DNA of 64,000 nucleotides. Origin: PFJX01 sp964542455 (lineage in GTDB: Bacteria > Pseudomonadota > Gammaproteobacteria > Burkholderiales > Thiobacillaceae). The DNA is taken from the NCBI GenBank assembly GCA_964542455.1, contig CAZIUC010000013.1, positions 33,728 through 97,727 of the forward strand, given 5' to 3'. A program made the translations under genes and the position numbers. The notes beneath the pieces were generated by a model, which was not told the DNA's origin, ran no database searches, and worked only from the letters and a program-made list of their open reading frames with translations. Positions 17,515 to 26,746 of the stretch are shown here, one piece after another. Every line of letters starts with the position of its first letter. Position 1 is the stretch's first letter.

Positions 17515-18218
17515 CGTTGCAGTCCCCGTGCCCAACGTCCGTAGAGCTGCTCCGCCACCACCCGCATGGCCGGCAGATTGGCCGCGTTCAACGCCTGCAT
17601 CTGTAGCGGCGTCTGCACGGCGGGACTGGTGACCGCGGCGGCAATCTCGTCAGCGCCCACCTCGCACCATGACCGGATCATGTCCTCGGTCATTTCAACG
17701 TGGCATTGCAGGGCCAGATGCGGCCCCAACGCGAAGGCCTGATTGGCGCAATAGGCGCTTTCCAGAATGCGCTCCGCGCCCGGTGGCAAAGCAAAGGTTT
17801 CGCCATGCCAGTGAAATGATTCAAACGTCTTAACCGAACCGAACCAGTCCTGGGCAGCGGGTGACTCCAGCACCTGTACCGTGCCCCAGCCGATTTCCTT
17901 GATCGGATTACGCCCCACCGAGCCCCCCAGCGCCTTGGCCATCAACTGCCCCCCCAGACAGTGACCGAGCATAGGAATACCCGCTCTCTCCGCGGAGCGG
18001 ATCAACGCCAGCACTGGCGCAATCCAGGGTAGATCATCATTCACGCTCATCGGGCCGCCCATGAAAACCAGGCCGGAAAAAACCTCCGGCGATGGGGGGA
18101 CCGCCTCGCCCGCGTCGATGCTCAGCAATTTCCAGGGCAAGCCGTGCAGGTCGCAGAAAGTGGCAAAATGGCCCGGACCTTCATGGGCAACGTGGCGAAA
18201 AATGGCGATGGGTTTCAC
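17511..18218 (-). CDS. Class I glutamine amidotransferase-like protein
   Basis: The 235-residue protein starts at a GTG (18218) preceded by AGGAA. The nucleophile elbow GHCLGGQ gives the catalytic Cys (about residue 83), and ALQCHVEMTED gives the His/Glu pair (about 170). It stands alone, without a synthetase domain, like GMP synthase-like amidotransferases that act on diverse amides. The natural substrate cannot be told. The start overlaps the 5' end of the divergent protease gene. Confidence 0.87.
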   Translation of the reverse strand: MKPIAIFRHVAHEGPGHFATFCDLHGLPWKLLSIDAGEAVPPSPEVFSGLVFMGGPMSVNDDLPWIAPVLALIRSAERAGIPMLGHCLGGQLMAKALGGSVGRNPIKEIGWGTVQVLESPAAQDWFGSVKTFESFHWHGETFALPPGAERILESAYCANQAFALGPHLALQCHVEMTEDMIRSWCEVGADEIAAAVTSPAVQTPLQMQALNAANLPAMRVVAEQLYGRWARGLQR

Positions 18219-18900
18219 GGCAAAGTTCCTGGCGGTAAAAATGATAATTGCGGCATTATGCCTTTCCGGCTGGGCCGCGGGGGCGCATGCCGGCACTTCG
18301 GTCAGCATCAGCGGCACCTTCGGTGACAAAGCCTTGATCTCGATCAATGGCGCCCCGGCCAAGGTGGTTTCCACAGGGGAGCAGCTTGATGGCGTCAGGG
18401 TAATTGGTGTTCAGAGCGATCGCGTCACCATCGAAGTCGCAGGCCAGCGACGTACCCTGAAAGCGGGTCTCGGCGACTCGTTCACTAGCAGCCATCCAGC
18501 ACCCGACAATACAAAACAGGAGGCTGGGCATGGCAGCATGGTGCTTACCGCCGACACACGCGGCCAGTTTTCCACGCAGGTCGAAGTGAACGGTGTCAGC
18601 GCATCATTTCTGGTGGATACCGGCGCCAGCGTCGTCATTCTGTCCAGCGGCCTGGCCAGACGCGCCAACATCAATCTTGAGCGCGCCACCCCCATTACCA
18701 TTTCCACCGCCAACGGCCGCGCCCAGGCCTTTCGCGTAGTGCTCAACTCGGTCAAGGTGGGCAGTCTCAGCGCCTATCTGGTGGAGGCCGTGGTAATCGA
18801 AGACGCCAAACTCCCCTTCGCCCTGCTCGGCATGAGCTTTCTCAACCGCATGAACATGCACCGCGAAGGTGACAGCCTTACCCTGTCGCAACGCTACTAA
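18208..18900 (+). CDS. Periplasmic retroviral-type aspartic protease
   Basis: The protein has a signal peptide ending AAGAHA. A strand-rich domain follows (ISGTFGDKALISINGAPAK), then a single clan AA aspartyl protease domain with the active-site triad DTGAS at about residue 143 and the closing LLGMSFLNRM. It belongs to the bacterial retropepsin-like family, which works as a dimer. The ATG at 18208 is preferred because it places lysines before the hydrophobic core; the ATG at 18241 would leave no positive charge. The chosen start overlaps the divergent amidotransferase start by 11 bp. Confidence 0.8.
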   Translation: MGFTAKFLAVKMIIAALCLSGWAAGAHAGTSVSISGTFGDKALISINGAPAKVVSTGEQLDGVRVIGVQSDRVTIEVAGQRRTLKAGLGDSFTSSHPAPDNTKQEAGHGSMVLTADTRGQFSTQVEVNGVSASFLVDTGASVVILSSGLARRANINLERATPITISTANGRAQAFRVVLNSVKVGSLSAYLVEAVVIEDAKLPFALLGMSFLNRMNMHREGDSLTLSQRY

Positions 18901-18977
18901 AAGATTTTCCCGTCTACTCTTGGGAAGAATCCTGGTATTTTCCATTAGGATAATTTTTGGCATGTACTCTGGTAAGG

Positions 18978-19034
18978 TTGACATAGAACTTATGGCAACA
19001 TACAGTTAAAAGCGTTTTTAGATTAAATCTAAAA
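18978..19034 (+). promoter_or_regulatory. Rubrerythrin promoter with 7-1-7 palindromic operator
   Basis: TTGACA at 18978-18983, a 17-bp spacer and TACAGT at 19001-19006 form a good sigma-70 promoter. A perfect palindrome, TTTTAGATT-A-AATCTAAAA, at 19016-19034 covers the expected transcription start. Its core TTAGATT-A-AATCTAA has the 7-1-7 layout of Fur/PerR-family operators. A peroxide- or iron-responsive repressor is an inference. Confidence 0.7.
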
Positions 19035-19088
19035 CATCCCGCATTCCTGGCACGGGACAATGCCGGGCACTTCAATCAGGAGAGCGCC

Positions 19089-19508
19089 ATGCAACTGAAA
19101 GGCTCAAAAACCGAGCAGAACCTGAAAGACGCCTTTGCCGGCGAATCGCAGGCCAATCGCCGCTATCTCTATTTCGCGGCCAAAGCCGACGTGGAAGGCT
19201 ATAACGACGTCGCCGCCCTGTTCCGCTCCACCGCCGAAGGTGAGACCGGTCATGCTCATGGCCACCTGGAATATCTGGAAGTCTGTGGCGACCCGGCCAC
19301 CGGCATGCCCTTCGGCCCCACCGCCGACAACCTGAAAACCGCCGTGCATGGCGAAACGCACGAATACACCGATATGTACCCCGGTATGGCCAAAGCCGCG
19401 CGCGAGGAGGGTTTCGACGAAATCGCCGACTGGTTCGAAACCCTGGCCAAGGCGGAGCGCTCCCACGCCAACCGCTACCAGAAAGCATTGAACGAACTCG
19501 ACGCCTGA
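19089..19508 (+). CDS. Rubrerythrin (diiron domain only)
   Basis: The 139-residue four-helix protein has the ligand motifs ESQANRRYLYFA, EGETGHAHGHLEYL and EEGFDEIADWFETLAKAERSHANRY, giving two Glu-x-x-His sites. The C-terminal rubredoxin domain of classic rubrerythrins is absent. The family reduces hydrogen peroxide with electrons from small redox proteins. AGGAGAG precedes the ATG. It heads a set with an Fe-S oxidoreductase and DUF3501, a recurrent neighbourhood in proteobacteria. Confidence 0.93.
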   Translation: MQLKGSKTEQNLKDAFAGESQANRRYLYFAAKADVEGYNDVAALFRSTAEGETGHAHGHLEYLEVCGDPATGMPFGPTADNLKTAVHGETHEYTDMYPGMAKAAREEGFDEIADWFETLAKAERSHANRYQKALNELDA

Positions 19509-19519
19509 TCTGGAACACC

Positions 19520-19574
19520 CACCCGGCGCGAGCCGGGTGCAAACGAAGTCAGTGCGCGCGCGGCCTTCGTTTGC
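19520..19574 (+). repeat. Two adjacent hairpins between rubrerythrin and the Fe-S oxidoreductase gene
   Basis: CACCCGGC-GCGA-GCCGGGTG (19520-19539) is followed by GCAAACGAAG (19539-19548) pairing with CTTCGTTTGC (19565-19574). They lie between stop and next start and could protect the rubrerythrin mRNA or lower downstream expression. Confidence 0.6.
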
Positions 19575-19594
19575 AGCAACCGCGAGGAGCCGCT

Positions 19595-20941
<1,347 letters not shown>

Positions 20942-20953
20942 ATCGGAGACCTC

Positions 20954-21538
20954 ATGCCCAAACTGACCCGCGCCGACCTTTACAGTCTGGAAAAGTACGC
21001 AGAAGTCCGCCCCGAGTTTCGCGCCAAGGTGATTGCTCACAAGAAGAACCGCCGCGTGCCGCTGGGCGAGCACGCCGCCCTCTATTTCGAGGACGCGCTC
21101 ACCATGCAATACCAGATCCAGGAAATGCTGCGCATCGAACGTATCTTCGAGGCGAAGGGCATACAGGAAGAACTCGACGTCTATAACCCATTGATTCCCG
21201 ATGGCCACAACTGGAAAGCCACCTTCATGCTCGAATACGGGGATGAAGCCGAACGCCGCGAAGCGCTGGCGAAACTGCTCGGCGTCGAAAAAGCGGTCTG
21301 GATGCGCGTCGAAGGCTTCGACCCGGTCCAACCCATAAGCAACGAAGACCTCGACCGTTCCAGCGATGACAAAACCGCATCGGTCCACTTCATGCGCTTC
21401 GAACTCAGCCCCGAAATGGTCGCCGCGGCCAGGAACGGCGCCGCGATTTCGGCCGGCATTTCACACCCCAACCTGCAAACCAGCTTTTCTCCTCTACCCG
21501 CGCCGTTGCGCGAGGCACTCGTGGCCGATCTCGCGTGA
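20954..21538 (+). CDS. DUF3501 family protein
   Basis: A 194-residue soluble protein beginning MPKLTRADLYSLEKYAEVRP with the conserved EDALTMQYQIQEMLRIERIF. No cofactor motif is visible. It is 12 bp downstream of the Fe-S oxidoreductase with GGAGA before the ATG. DUF3501 is found with rubrerythrin and CCG proteins in many genomes, which suggests a role in peroxide detoxification, but its activity is not known to me. Confidence 0.85.
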   Translation: MPKLTRADLYSLEKYAEVRPEFRAKVIAHKKNRRVPLGEHAALYFEDALTMQYQIQEMLRIERIFEAKGIQEELDVYNPLIPDGHNWKATFMLEYGDEAERREALAKLLGVEKAVWMRVEGFDPVQPISNEDLDRSSDDKTASVHFMRFELSPEMVAAARNGAAISAGISHPNLQTSFSPLPAPLREALVADLA

Positions 21539-21629
21539 ACCCGCCGCCACAGCAGCCTGTCATGTTGAAACGCGAGGACACAATCGTGCCGCAACCGGAC
21601 GTAGGATGTGGCTGGCTACTAGCCCGGCG

Positions 21630-23072
21630 CTACAGCAGCACGATCGTCGCCAGCCCGAGGAAGATGAAGAAGCCCATGCTATCGGTGATGAACGTGGTCA
21701 ACACCGCCGAGCCGAAGGCCGGGTCGCGGCCGAAACGGTCGATCATCGCCGGGGCCAGATAACCCGCCATCGCCGCCACGATCAGATTGAGCAGCATGGC
21801 GGCGGCCATGACGCCGCCCAGCGCTGCGTTGCCATAGAGCAGGTAGGTCACGATACCCATCACGCTGCCCCAGACCGAACCGTTGAGCAGGGCGATGCCG
21901 AGTTCCTTGGTCAGGATGCGGCGCGCGTTGTCCTTGTTGATCAGACCCAGCGCCAGGCCGCGCACCACCAGGGTGGAAGTCTGATTGCCGGAATTGCCGC
22001 CCATGCCGGCGACGATGGGCATGAGGGCGGCCAATGCCGCCAGCTTCTCGATGCTGCCCTCGAAGGCGCCCACCACGCGCGAAGCGATCAGGGCGGTGCA
22101 AAGATTGATGGCGAGCCACAGCCAGCGGTTCTTGGCCGCCTTCCAGACCGTGGTGAACAGGTCTTCCTCTTCGCGCAAGCCGACCAGTTGCAGCATGTCC
22201 TGCTCACCCTGCTCGCGAATGAAGTCGAGCACCACGTCCACGGTGAGACGGCCCACCAGGCGATTGTTGGGGTCCACCACCGGCGCGGTCACCAGATCGT
22301 AGCGCTCGAACGCCTGGGCGGCGTCCTCGGCCGGGTCGGAGGGATGAAAGGTTACCGGATCGTCCGTCATCACCGCCGCGATGTGCGCTTCCGGGTCATG
22401 CACCAGCATGCGCTTCAGCGGCAGGGTGCCGATCAGGCGGCCGTCGCGCTCCACCACGAACAGTTTGTCGGTGTGCGGCGGCAGTTCGCCGAGAAAGCGC
22501 AGGTAGCGCAGCGCCACTTCCAGGGTGACATCGGCACGGATGGTGACGAAGTCATAGTCCATCAGGCCGCCGACCGATTCCTCGTCGTAGGACAAAGAAG
22601 ACTCGACCTGGGCGCGCTTGGCGATGTCCAGGGACTTCATCAACTCCTGGACGACATCCTTGGGCAGATCCATCGCCAGGTCGGCGATCTCGTCGGTATC
22701 CAGGCTGGCGGCGGCGGCCACCAGCTCGCGGATGTTCATCGTCGCGATCAGGGATTCCCGCACCGCGTCGGAGACTTCCAGCAGGATGTCGCCGTCACGA
22801 TCCGCCTTGACCAGATCCCAGACCAGGAGACGATCATCCAGCGGCAAGGCTTCCAGAATGTAAGCCACGTCCGCCGGGTGGAGTTTGTCCAGCTTGTTGC
22901 GGAGTTCCGCCAGGTTCTGCTTATGCACCAGCGACTCGACCAACTCGTGGCGCGGCATGTCCTGCTTGTGCACCAGGCTTTCCACCAGGCGATGCCGCGC
23001 CAGCAGGTCCATGACCTGCTTCAGGCTGTCCTCGACGGAGGCTTGCGCGGGGGTTTCGTGTTGGTCGGACAT
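21630..23072 (-). CDS. mgtE: Magnesium transporter MgtE
   Basis: The 480-residue protein has an N-terminal superhelical domain, two CBS domains (about 150-290), and five membrane helices with the pore motif GGNSGNQTSTL at about residue 370. The cytoplasmic part closes the pore when magnesium is high. Oddity: residues 24-52 hold an imperfect duplication (RHRLVESLVHKQ / RHELVESLVHKQ), a recent tandem copy in the first helix. It is monocistronic. Confidence 0.96.
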   Translation of the reverse strand: MSDQHETPAQASVEDSLKQVMDLLARHRLVESLVHKQDMPRHELVESLVHKQNLAELRNKLDKLHPADVAYILEALPLDDRLLVWDLVKADRDGDILLEVSDAVRESLIATMNIRELVAAAASLDTDEIADLAMDLPKDVVQELMKSLDIAKRAQVESSLSYDEESVGGLMDYDFVTIRADVTLEVALRYLRFLGELPPHTDKLFVVERDGRLIGTLPLKRMLVHDPEAHIAAVMTDDPVTFHPSDPAEDAAQAFERYDLVTAPVVDPNNRLVGRLTVDVVLDFIREQGEQDMLQLVGLREEEDLFTTVWKAAKNRWLWLAINLCTALIASRVVGAFEGSIEKLAALAALMPIVAGMGGNSGNQTSTLVVRGLALGLINKDNARRILTKELGIALLNGSVWGSVMGIVTYLLYGNAALGGVMAAAMLLNLIVAAMAGYLAPAMIDRFGRDPAFGSAVLTTFITDSMGFFIFLGLATIVLL

Positions 23073-23165
23073 GGCTACGCGGGAAAAAGGCGGGCGAATT
23101 CTAACCGCCGCCAGTAGCCAGCGGCGCGCGCTCTCTCCCCTCCCTCTCCAGGAGAGGGGAGAACA

Positions 23166-23855
23166 TCAGCGCGGCACCGAGACCTGCCACATACGGGCTG
23201 CGATGATGCCCTGGCGCCTGAGCAGGCCGCGCGCGGAGCGGTGGCTTTCGTAGTAGCGCGGGTTGGGAATCATCGCCGCCAGATGTGCCGACTCGCCCGG
23301 CCCAAGCGAAGCGGCGGAGCTTTTGAAATAACGCCGCGCGGCGGCTTCGGCGCCGTAGATGCCGTTACCCCATTCGATCACGTTGAGATACACCTCAAGA
23401 ATGCGGCGCTTGCTCCACAGCTTCTCGATCATCACCGTGATGACAGCTTCCTGAAGCTTGCGGAACGGATTTTTCGAGGCGGAAAGAAACAGATTTTTCG
23501 CCAGTTGCTGGCTGATGGTGGAACCGCCGGCCACGATGCGACCCTTCTTCAGGTTCTTCTGCATGGCCGTTTCCATCCCTTCCCAATCGAAGCCTTCATG
23601 GGCAATGAATTTGCTGTCCTCGGCGGCGACCACCGCGCGCTTCAGATGCATGGAAATGCGCGGGTAATCCACCCAGCGATGGCGCAGTTCCGCGTCCGGG
23701 TTCTTCTCCTGCATGCGCGCCAGGCCGGCTTCCATGAAAGCAGTGGAAGACGGGTCGAAGGCTTTCCACCAGAGCACGTGGCCGACGTACCAGAGTTGCA
23801 TGAGCAGAAACAGGACCGCCAGCAGGAGCAGGCCTTTCCAGATCAGGCGAAACAT
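23166..23855 (-). CDS. mtgA: Monofunctional peptidoglycan glycosyltransferase
   Basis: The 229-residue protein starts at MFRLIWKG with one N-terminal membrane anchor. The GT51 domain carries AAEDSKFIAHEGFDWEGME (catalytic glutamate), GGSTISQQLAKNLFLS, KLQEAVITVMIEKLWSKRRILEVYLN and EWGNGIYGAEAAARRYF. It polymerises lipid II into glycan strands without transpeptidation. The upstream frame that extends the gene runs into the MITE-like element and is ignored. Confidence 0.95.
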   Translation of the reverse strand: MFRLIWKGLLLLAVLFLLMQLWYVGHVLWWKAFDPSSTAFMEAGLARMQEKNPDAELRHRWVDYPRISMHLKRAVVAAEDSKFIAHEGFDWEGMETAMQKNLKKGRIVAGGSTISQQLAKNLFLSASKNPFRKLQEAVITVMIEKLWSKRRILEVYLNVIEWGNGIYGAEAAARRYFKSSAASLGPGESAHLAAMIPNPRYYESHRSARGLLRRQGIIAARMWQVSVPR

Positions 23856-23867
23856 TAGCCGGCCCTC

Positions 23868-24159
23868 AGGGGCTGTCCATGAATAACCTGGACAATGATG
23901 GGTGTGCTGACGGGAGTGGAGCAGGGAATTCGGGCAGCATGCTGCCCGCCTGCGTAACGGCCTGCGCGTGCAAGCGCAGGCGCACCCTGCAAGGGCGATG
24001 CAAGGCGCCAAACGTGCGCATGGCCATTCCCTGCAAACGGCCGGCAGCGGAGTCGTTGCGCTTCAGCGCTTACGAATCCGGCGTGCCCCTTGCGGGTGCA
24101 ACGTGGCGGCGCGCCCGACAGTGCGGCCAGAATGTTCAAGTTATTCATGGACAGCCCCT
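23868..24159. mobile_element. MITE-like element with 20-bp inverted ends, inserted in the 3' end of aroE
   Basis: AGGGGCTGTCCATGAATAAC at 23868-23887 is repeated in inverse orientation at 24140-24159. The similarity continues inward (ctggaca / ttgaaca). The 292-bp unit carries internal palindromes but no transposase. The aroE stop codon lies in its right end, and mtgA begins 13 bp from its left end. Confidence 0.78.
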
Positions 24160-24957
24160 CAGCATCGCGATGACCGGCGCCGTGGCCGGCCGCGTGCCGC
24201 GCCAAAGGAAGAAAGCCTCCGCCGCCTGCTCCACCAGCATGCCCAGGCCATCGGAGCAACGCGCGCCCTCGCCTCGGGCGAAGGCCAGGAACGGCGTGTC
24301 CTTGCCGTACATCATGTCGTAAGCCAGCGCGCCTTCGGCGAACAGCCCGGCCGGCAGCGGCGGCAGATCGCCCATCAGGCTGGCGGCGGTGGCGTTGATC
24401 ACCAGGTCGAAGCAGCGACCCGGCAGCATTTCGTAGCCACCGCCCATAACCGATCCCGCCGCATCGAAGCGGGTGGCCAGTTCCTCCGCCTTCGCCGCCG
24501 TGCGGTTGGCGATGAACAACTCAGCCGGCCCCTTCTCCAATAAAGGCAGCACCACCCCACGCGCGGCGCCACCGGCTCCCATCAGGAGAATGCGCTTCCC
24601 GGCAAGATCCAGCCCGAGATTACCGGTGAGGTCGTTGGCCAGGCCGACGCCATCGGTGTTGTCGCCTAGCACGCCCGCCGCGTCGAAGGTCAGGGTATTC
24701 ACCGCGCCGGCTGCTTGCGCGCGCGCGCTCAGGCGATCAGAAAGCGCGTAAGCCTGTTCCTTGAACGGCACCGTGACATTGGCGCCGCGCCCGCCTTCAT
24801 CGCGAAACGCGGCAACGGCGGAGGTGAATCCGTCGAGCGGCGCGAGGCGCGCTTCATAAGTCAGGTTTTGCCCGGTCTGTTCGGCGAACGCGGAATGGAT
24901 GAGCGGCGATTTGGAATGAGCGATGGGATTGCCGAAAACGGCGTAACGGTCGGACAT
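24145..24957 (-). CDS. aroE: Shikimate dehydrogenase
   Basis: The 270-residue protein reduces 3-dehydroshikimate with NADPH. Motifs: NPIAHSKSPLIH, NVTVPFK with the catalytic lysine, NTDGVGLANDL with the catalytic aspartate, GAGGAARGV and NRTAAKAEEL. The last codons, read RGCP-stop, come from the terminal inverted repeat of the MITE-like element, so a few C-terminal residues have been replaced. The start at 24957 fits homologues; an ATG at 24972 is possible. Confidence 0.93.
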   Translation of the reverse strand: MSDRYAVFGNPIAHSKSPLIHSAFAEQTGQNLTYEARLAPLDGFTSAVAAFRDEGGRGANVTVPFKEQAYALSDRLSARAQAAGAVNTLTFDAAGVLGDNTDGVGLANDLTGNLGLDLAGKRILLMGAGGAARGVVLPLLEKGPAELFIANRTAAKAEELATRFDAAGSVMGGGYEMLPGRCFDLVINATAASLMGDLPPLPAGLFAEGALAYDMMYGKDTPFLAFARGEGARCSDGLGMLVEQAAEAFFLWRGTRPATAPVIAMLRGCP

Positions 24958-25039
24958 GGTCAGCACAGGCATCAATCAGGTGGACGAAGGCTACCTGACG
25001 TTCGCGGTTACAGAAACCAGTGCATAAAAACAGACCAAT

Positions 25040-25074
25040 GCACCAACTTGAGGCATTGCGCACCAATCTGGCGC
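25040..25074 (+). promoter_or_regulatory. Tandem NtrC-binding sites (enhancer) upstream of glnA
   Basis: GCACCAATCTGGCGC at 25060-25074 differs from the NtrC consensus GCACCANNNTGGTGC at one position and lies in a wider palindrome (TTGCGC...GCGCAA). GCACCAACTTGAGGC at 25040-25054 is a second site with two mismatches. The two centres are 20 bp apart, about two helical turns, and about 110 bp upstream of the predicted start. Confidence 0.75.
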
Positions 25075-25148
25075 AAGTTTTTCGCCAATCTTTTCCCGGC
25101 CCTGACACAAGCCCTTGTGGCACAATGCTCTGTCACCTTTTTGGGGTG

Positions 25149-25164
25149 TGGCATGAAACCTGCT
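25149..25164 (+). promoter_or_regulatory. Sigma-54 promoter of glnA
   Basis: TGGCATGAAACCTGCT matches the -24/-12 consensus TGGCAY-N5-TTGCW, with GG and GC in the required 12-bp register and only the first T of TTGC changed. It lies 58 bp upstream of the glnA ATG, downstream of the tandem NtrC sites. Confidence 0.78.
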
Positions 25165-25221
25165 TAACCAGCCCCCGTAAATAATTCTTTCACGCAAACC
25201 TGCTCAAACAAGGAGTTCGAA

Positions 25222-26637
25222 ATGGCGGTCGCCGATGTAATGAAGATGATCCAGGATAACGACGTCAAATTCGTCGATTTCCGTTTTACCGATACCCGCG
25301 GCAAGGAACAGCACGTCACGGTGCCGGTTTCCAAGAACGGTTTCACCGAAGACAAATTCACCGAGGGCCACGCCTTCGACGGTTCCTCGATCGCCGGCTG
25401 GAAAGGCATCCAGGCTTCCGACATGCTGCTGATGCCGGATCCGGACACCGCCAACCTGGACCCCTTCATGGATGAGCCGACCCTCATCCTGACTTGCGAC
25501 GTCATCGAACCCGACACCGGCAAGGGCTACGACCGTTGCCCGCGTTCCATCGCCAAGCGCGCCGAGGCTTATTTGAAGTCCACCGGCCTGGGCGACACCG
25601 CCTACTTCGGACCGGAACCCGAATTCTTCATTTTCGATTCCGTCACCTGGGGCTCCGACATGTCCGGGACCCACGTCAGCATCGAATCCGAAGAGGCCGC
25701 CTGGTCCTCCGGCAAGAAGTACGAAGGCGGCAACATGGGTCACCGCCCCGGTGTGAAGGGCGGCTATTTCCCAGTTCCCCCGGTCGACTCCCTGCATGAC
25801 ATCCGTGGCGCCATGGTCATGGCCATGGAAGAAATGGGCGTCCCCGTGGAAGTACATCACCACGAAGTCGCCACCGCCGGCCAGTGTGAAATCGGTACCG
25901 TGTTCTCCACGCTGGTGAAGCGCGCCGACTGGACCCAGATCCTGAAATATGTGGTCCACAACGTCGCCCACAGCTACGGCAAGACCGCCACTTTCATGCC
26001 CAAGCCCATCGTCGGCGACAACGGTTCCGGCATGCACGTGCACCAGTCCATCTGGAAAGACGGCAAGAACCTGTTCGCGGGCAACGGCTACGCCGGCCTG
26101 TCCGAATTCGCGCTGTACTACATCGGCGGCATCATCAAGCACGCCAAGGCGCTGAACGCCATCACCAACCCCGGCACCAACTCCTACAAGCGTCTGGTGC
26201 CCGGCTTTGAAGCCCCGGTGATGCTGGCTTACTCCGCGCGCAATCGTTCCGCTTCCATCCGCATCCCGCACGTGGCGTCCGACAAGGCCCGCCGCATCGA
26301 GACCCGCTTCCCGGACCCGTCCGCCAACCCCTACATGTGCTTCGCCGCGCTGATGATGGCCGGTCTGGATGGCGTGCAGAACAAGATTCACCCCGGTGAT
26401 CCTTCCGACAAGAATCTGTACGACCTGCCGCCGGAAGAAGAAAAGGCCATCCCGAAGGTTTGCCACAGCCTGGAAATGGCCCTGGAGCATCTCGACAAGG
26501 ACCGCGAGTTCCTGACCCGCGGCGGTGTCTTCTCCAACGAGATGATCGACGCCTTCATCGAACTGAAGAACGAGGAAGTCACCCGCTTCCGCATGACCTC
26601 TCACCCGGTCGAGTTCGACATGTACTACAGCCTGTAA
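25222..26637 (+). CDS. glnA: Glutamine synthetase type I
   Basis: The 471-residue protein makes glutamine from glutamate, ammonia and ATP as a dodecamer. It has the N-terminal DVKFVDFRFTDTRGKEQHVTVP, the metal-site segment GPEPEFFIFD, VEVHHHEVATAGQCEIG, the HVHQSIWKDGKNLF loop and NRSASIRIP. Its adenylylation segment is NLYDLPPEE, with the target tyrosine. AAGGAG precedes the ATG. It is probably nitrogen-regulated through the upstream sigma-54/NtrC elements, and ntrBC lies about 4 kb downstream. Confidence 0.98.
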   Translation: MAVADVMKMIQDNDVKFVDFRFTDTRGKEQHVTVPVSKNGFTEDKFTEGHAFDGSSIAGWKGIQASDMLLMPDPDTANLDPFMDEPTLILTCDVIEPDTGKGYDRCPRSIAKRAEAYLKSTGLGDTAYFGPEPEFFIFDSVTWGSDMSGTHVSIESEEAAWSSGKKYEGGNMGHRPGVKGGYFPVPPVDSLHDIRGAMVMAMEEMGVPVEVHHHEVATAGQCEIGTVFSTLVKRADWTQILKYVVHNVAHSYGKTATFMPKPIVGDNGSGMHVHQSIWKDGKNLFAGNGYAGLSEFALYYIGGIIKHAKALNAITNPGTNSYKRLVPGFEAPVMLAYSARNRSASIRIPHVASDKARRIETRFPDPSANPYMCFAALMMAGLDGVQNKIHPGDPSDKNLYDLPPEEEKAIPKVCHSLEMALEHLDKDREFLTRGGVFSNEMIDAFIELKNEEVTRFRMTSHPVEFDMYYSL

Positions 26638-26678
26638 TGCGCGGAGTGGATTAAAGTTTTTTATCCGCATGCCGATTA

Positions 26679-26710
26679 AGAGGGCGGGATAGCATCCCGC
26701 CCTCTTTTTT
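26679..26710 (+). terminator. Rho-independent terminator of glnA
   Basis: A 12-bp perfect stem (AGAGGGCGGGAT / ATCCCGCCCTCT) with an AGC loop is followed by T6. It separates glnA from the chemoreceptor gene. Confidence 0.93.
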
Positions 26711-26746
26711 CTGGGGGCACGACCACACCACCGCCCGGAGATAGGC

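Noticed and set aside
25121..25136. TGGCACAATGCTCTG considered as the sigma-54 site of glnA
   Set aside because: The GC of the -12 element is out of register; the site at 25149 fits better.
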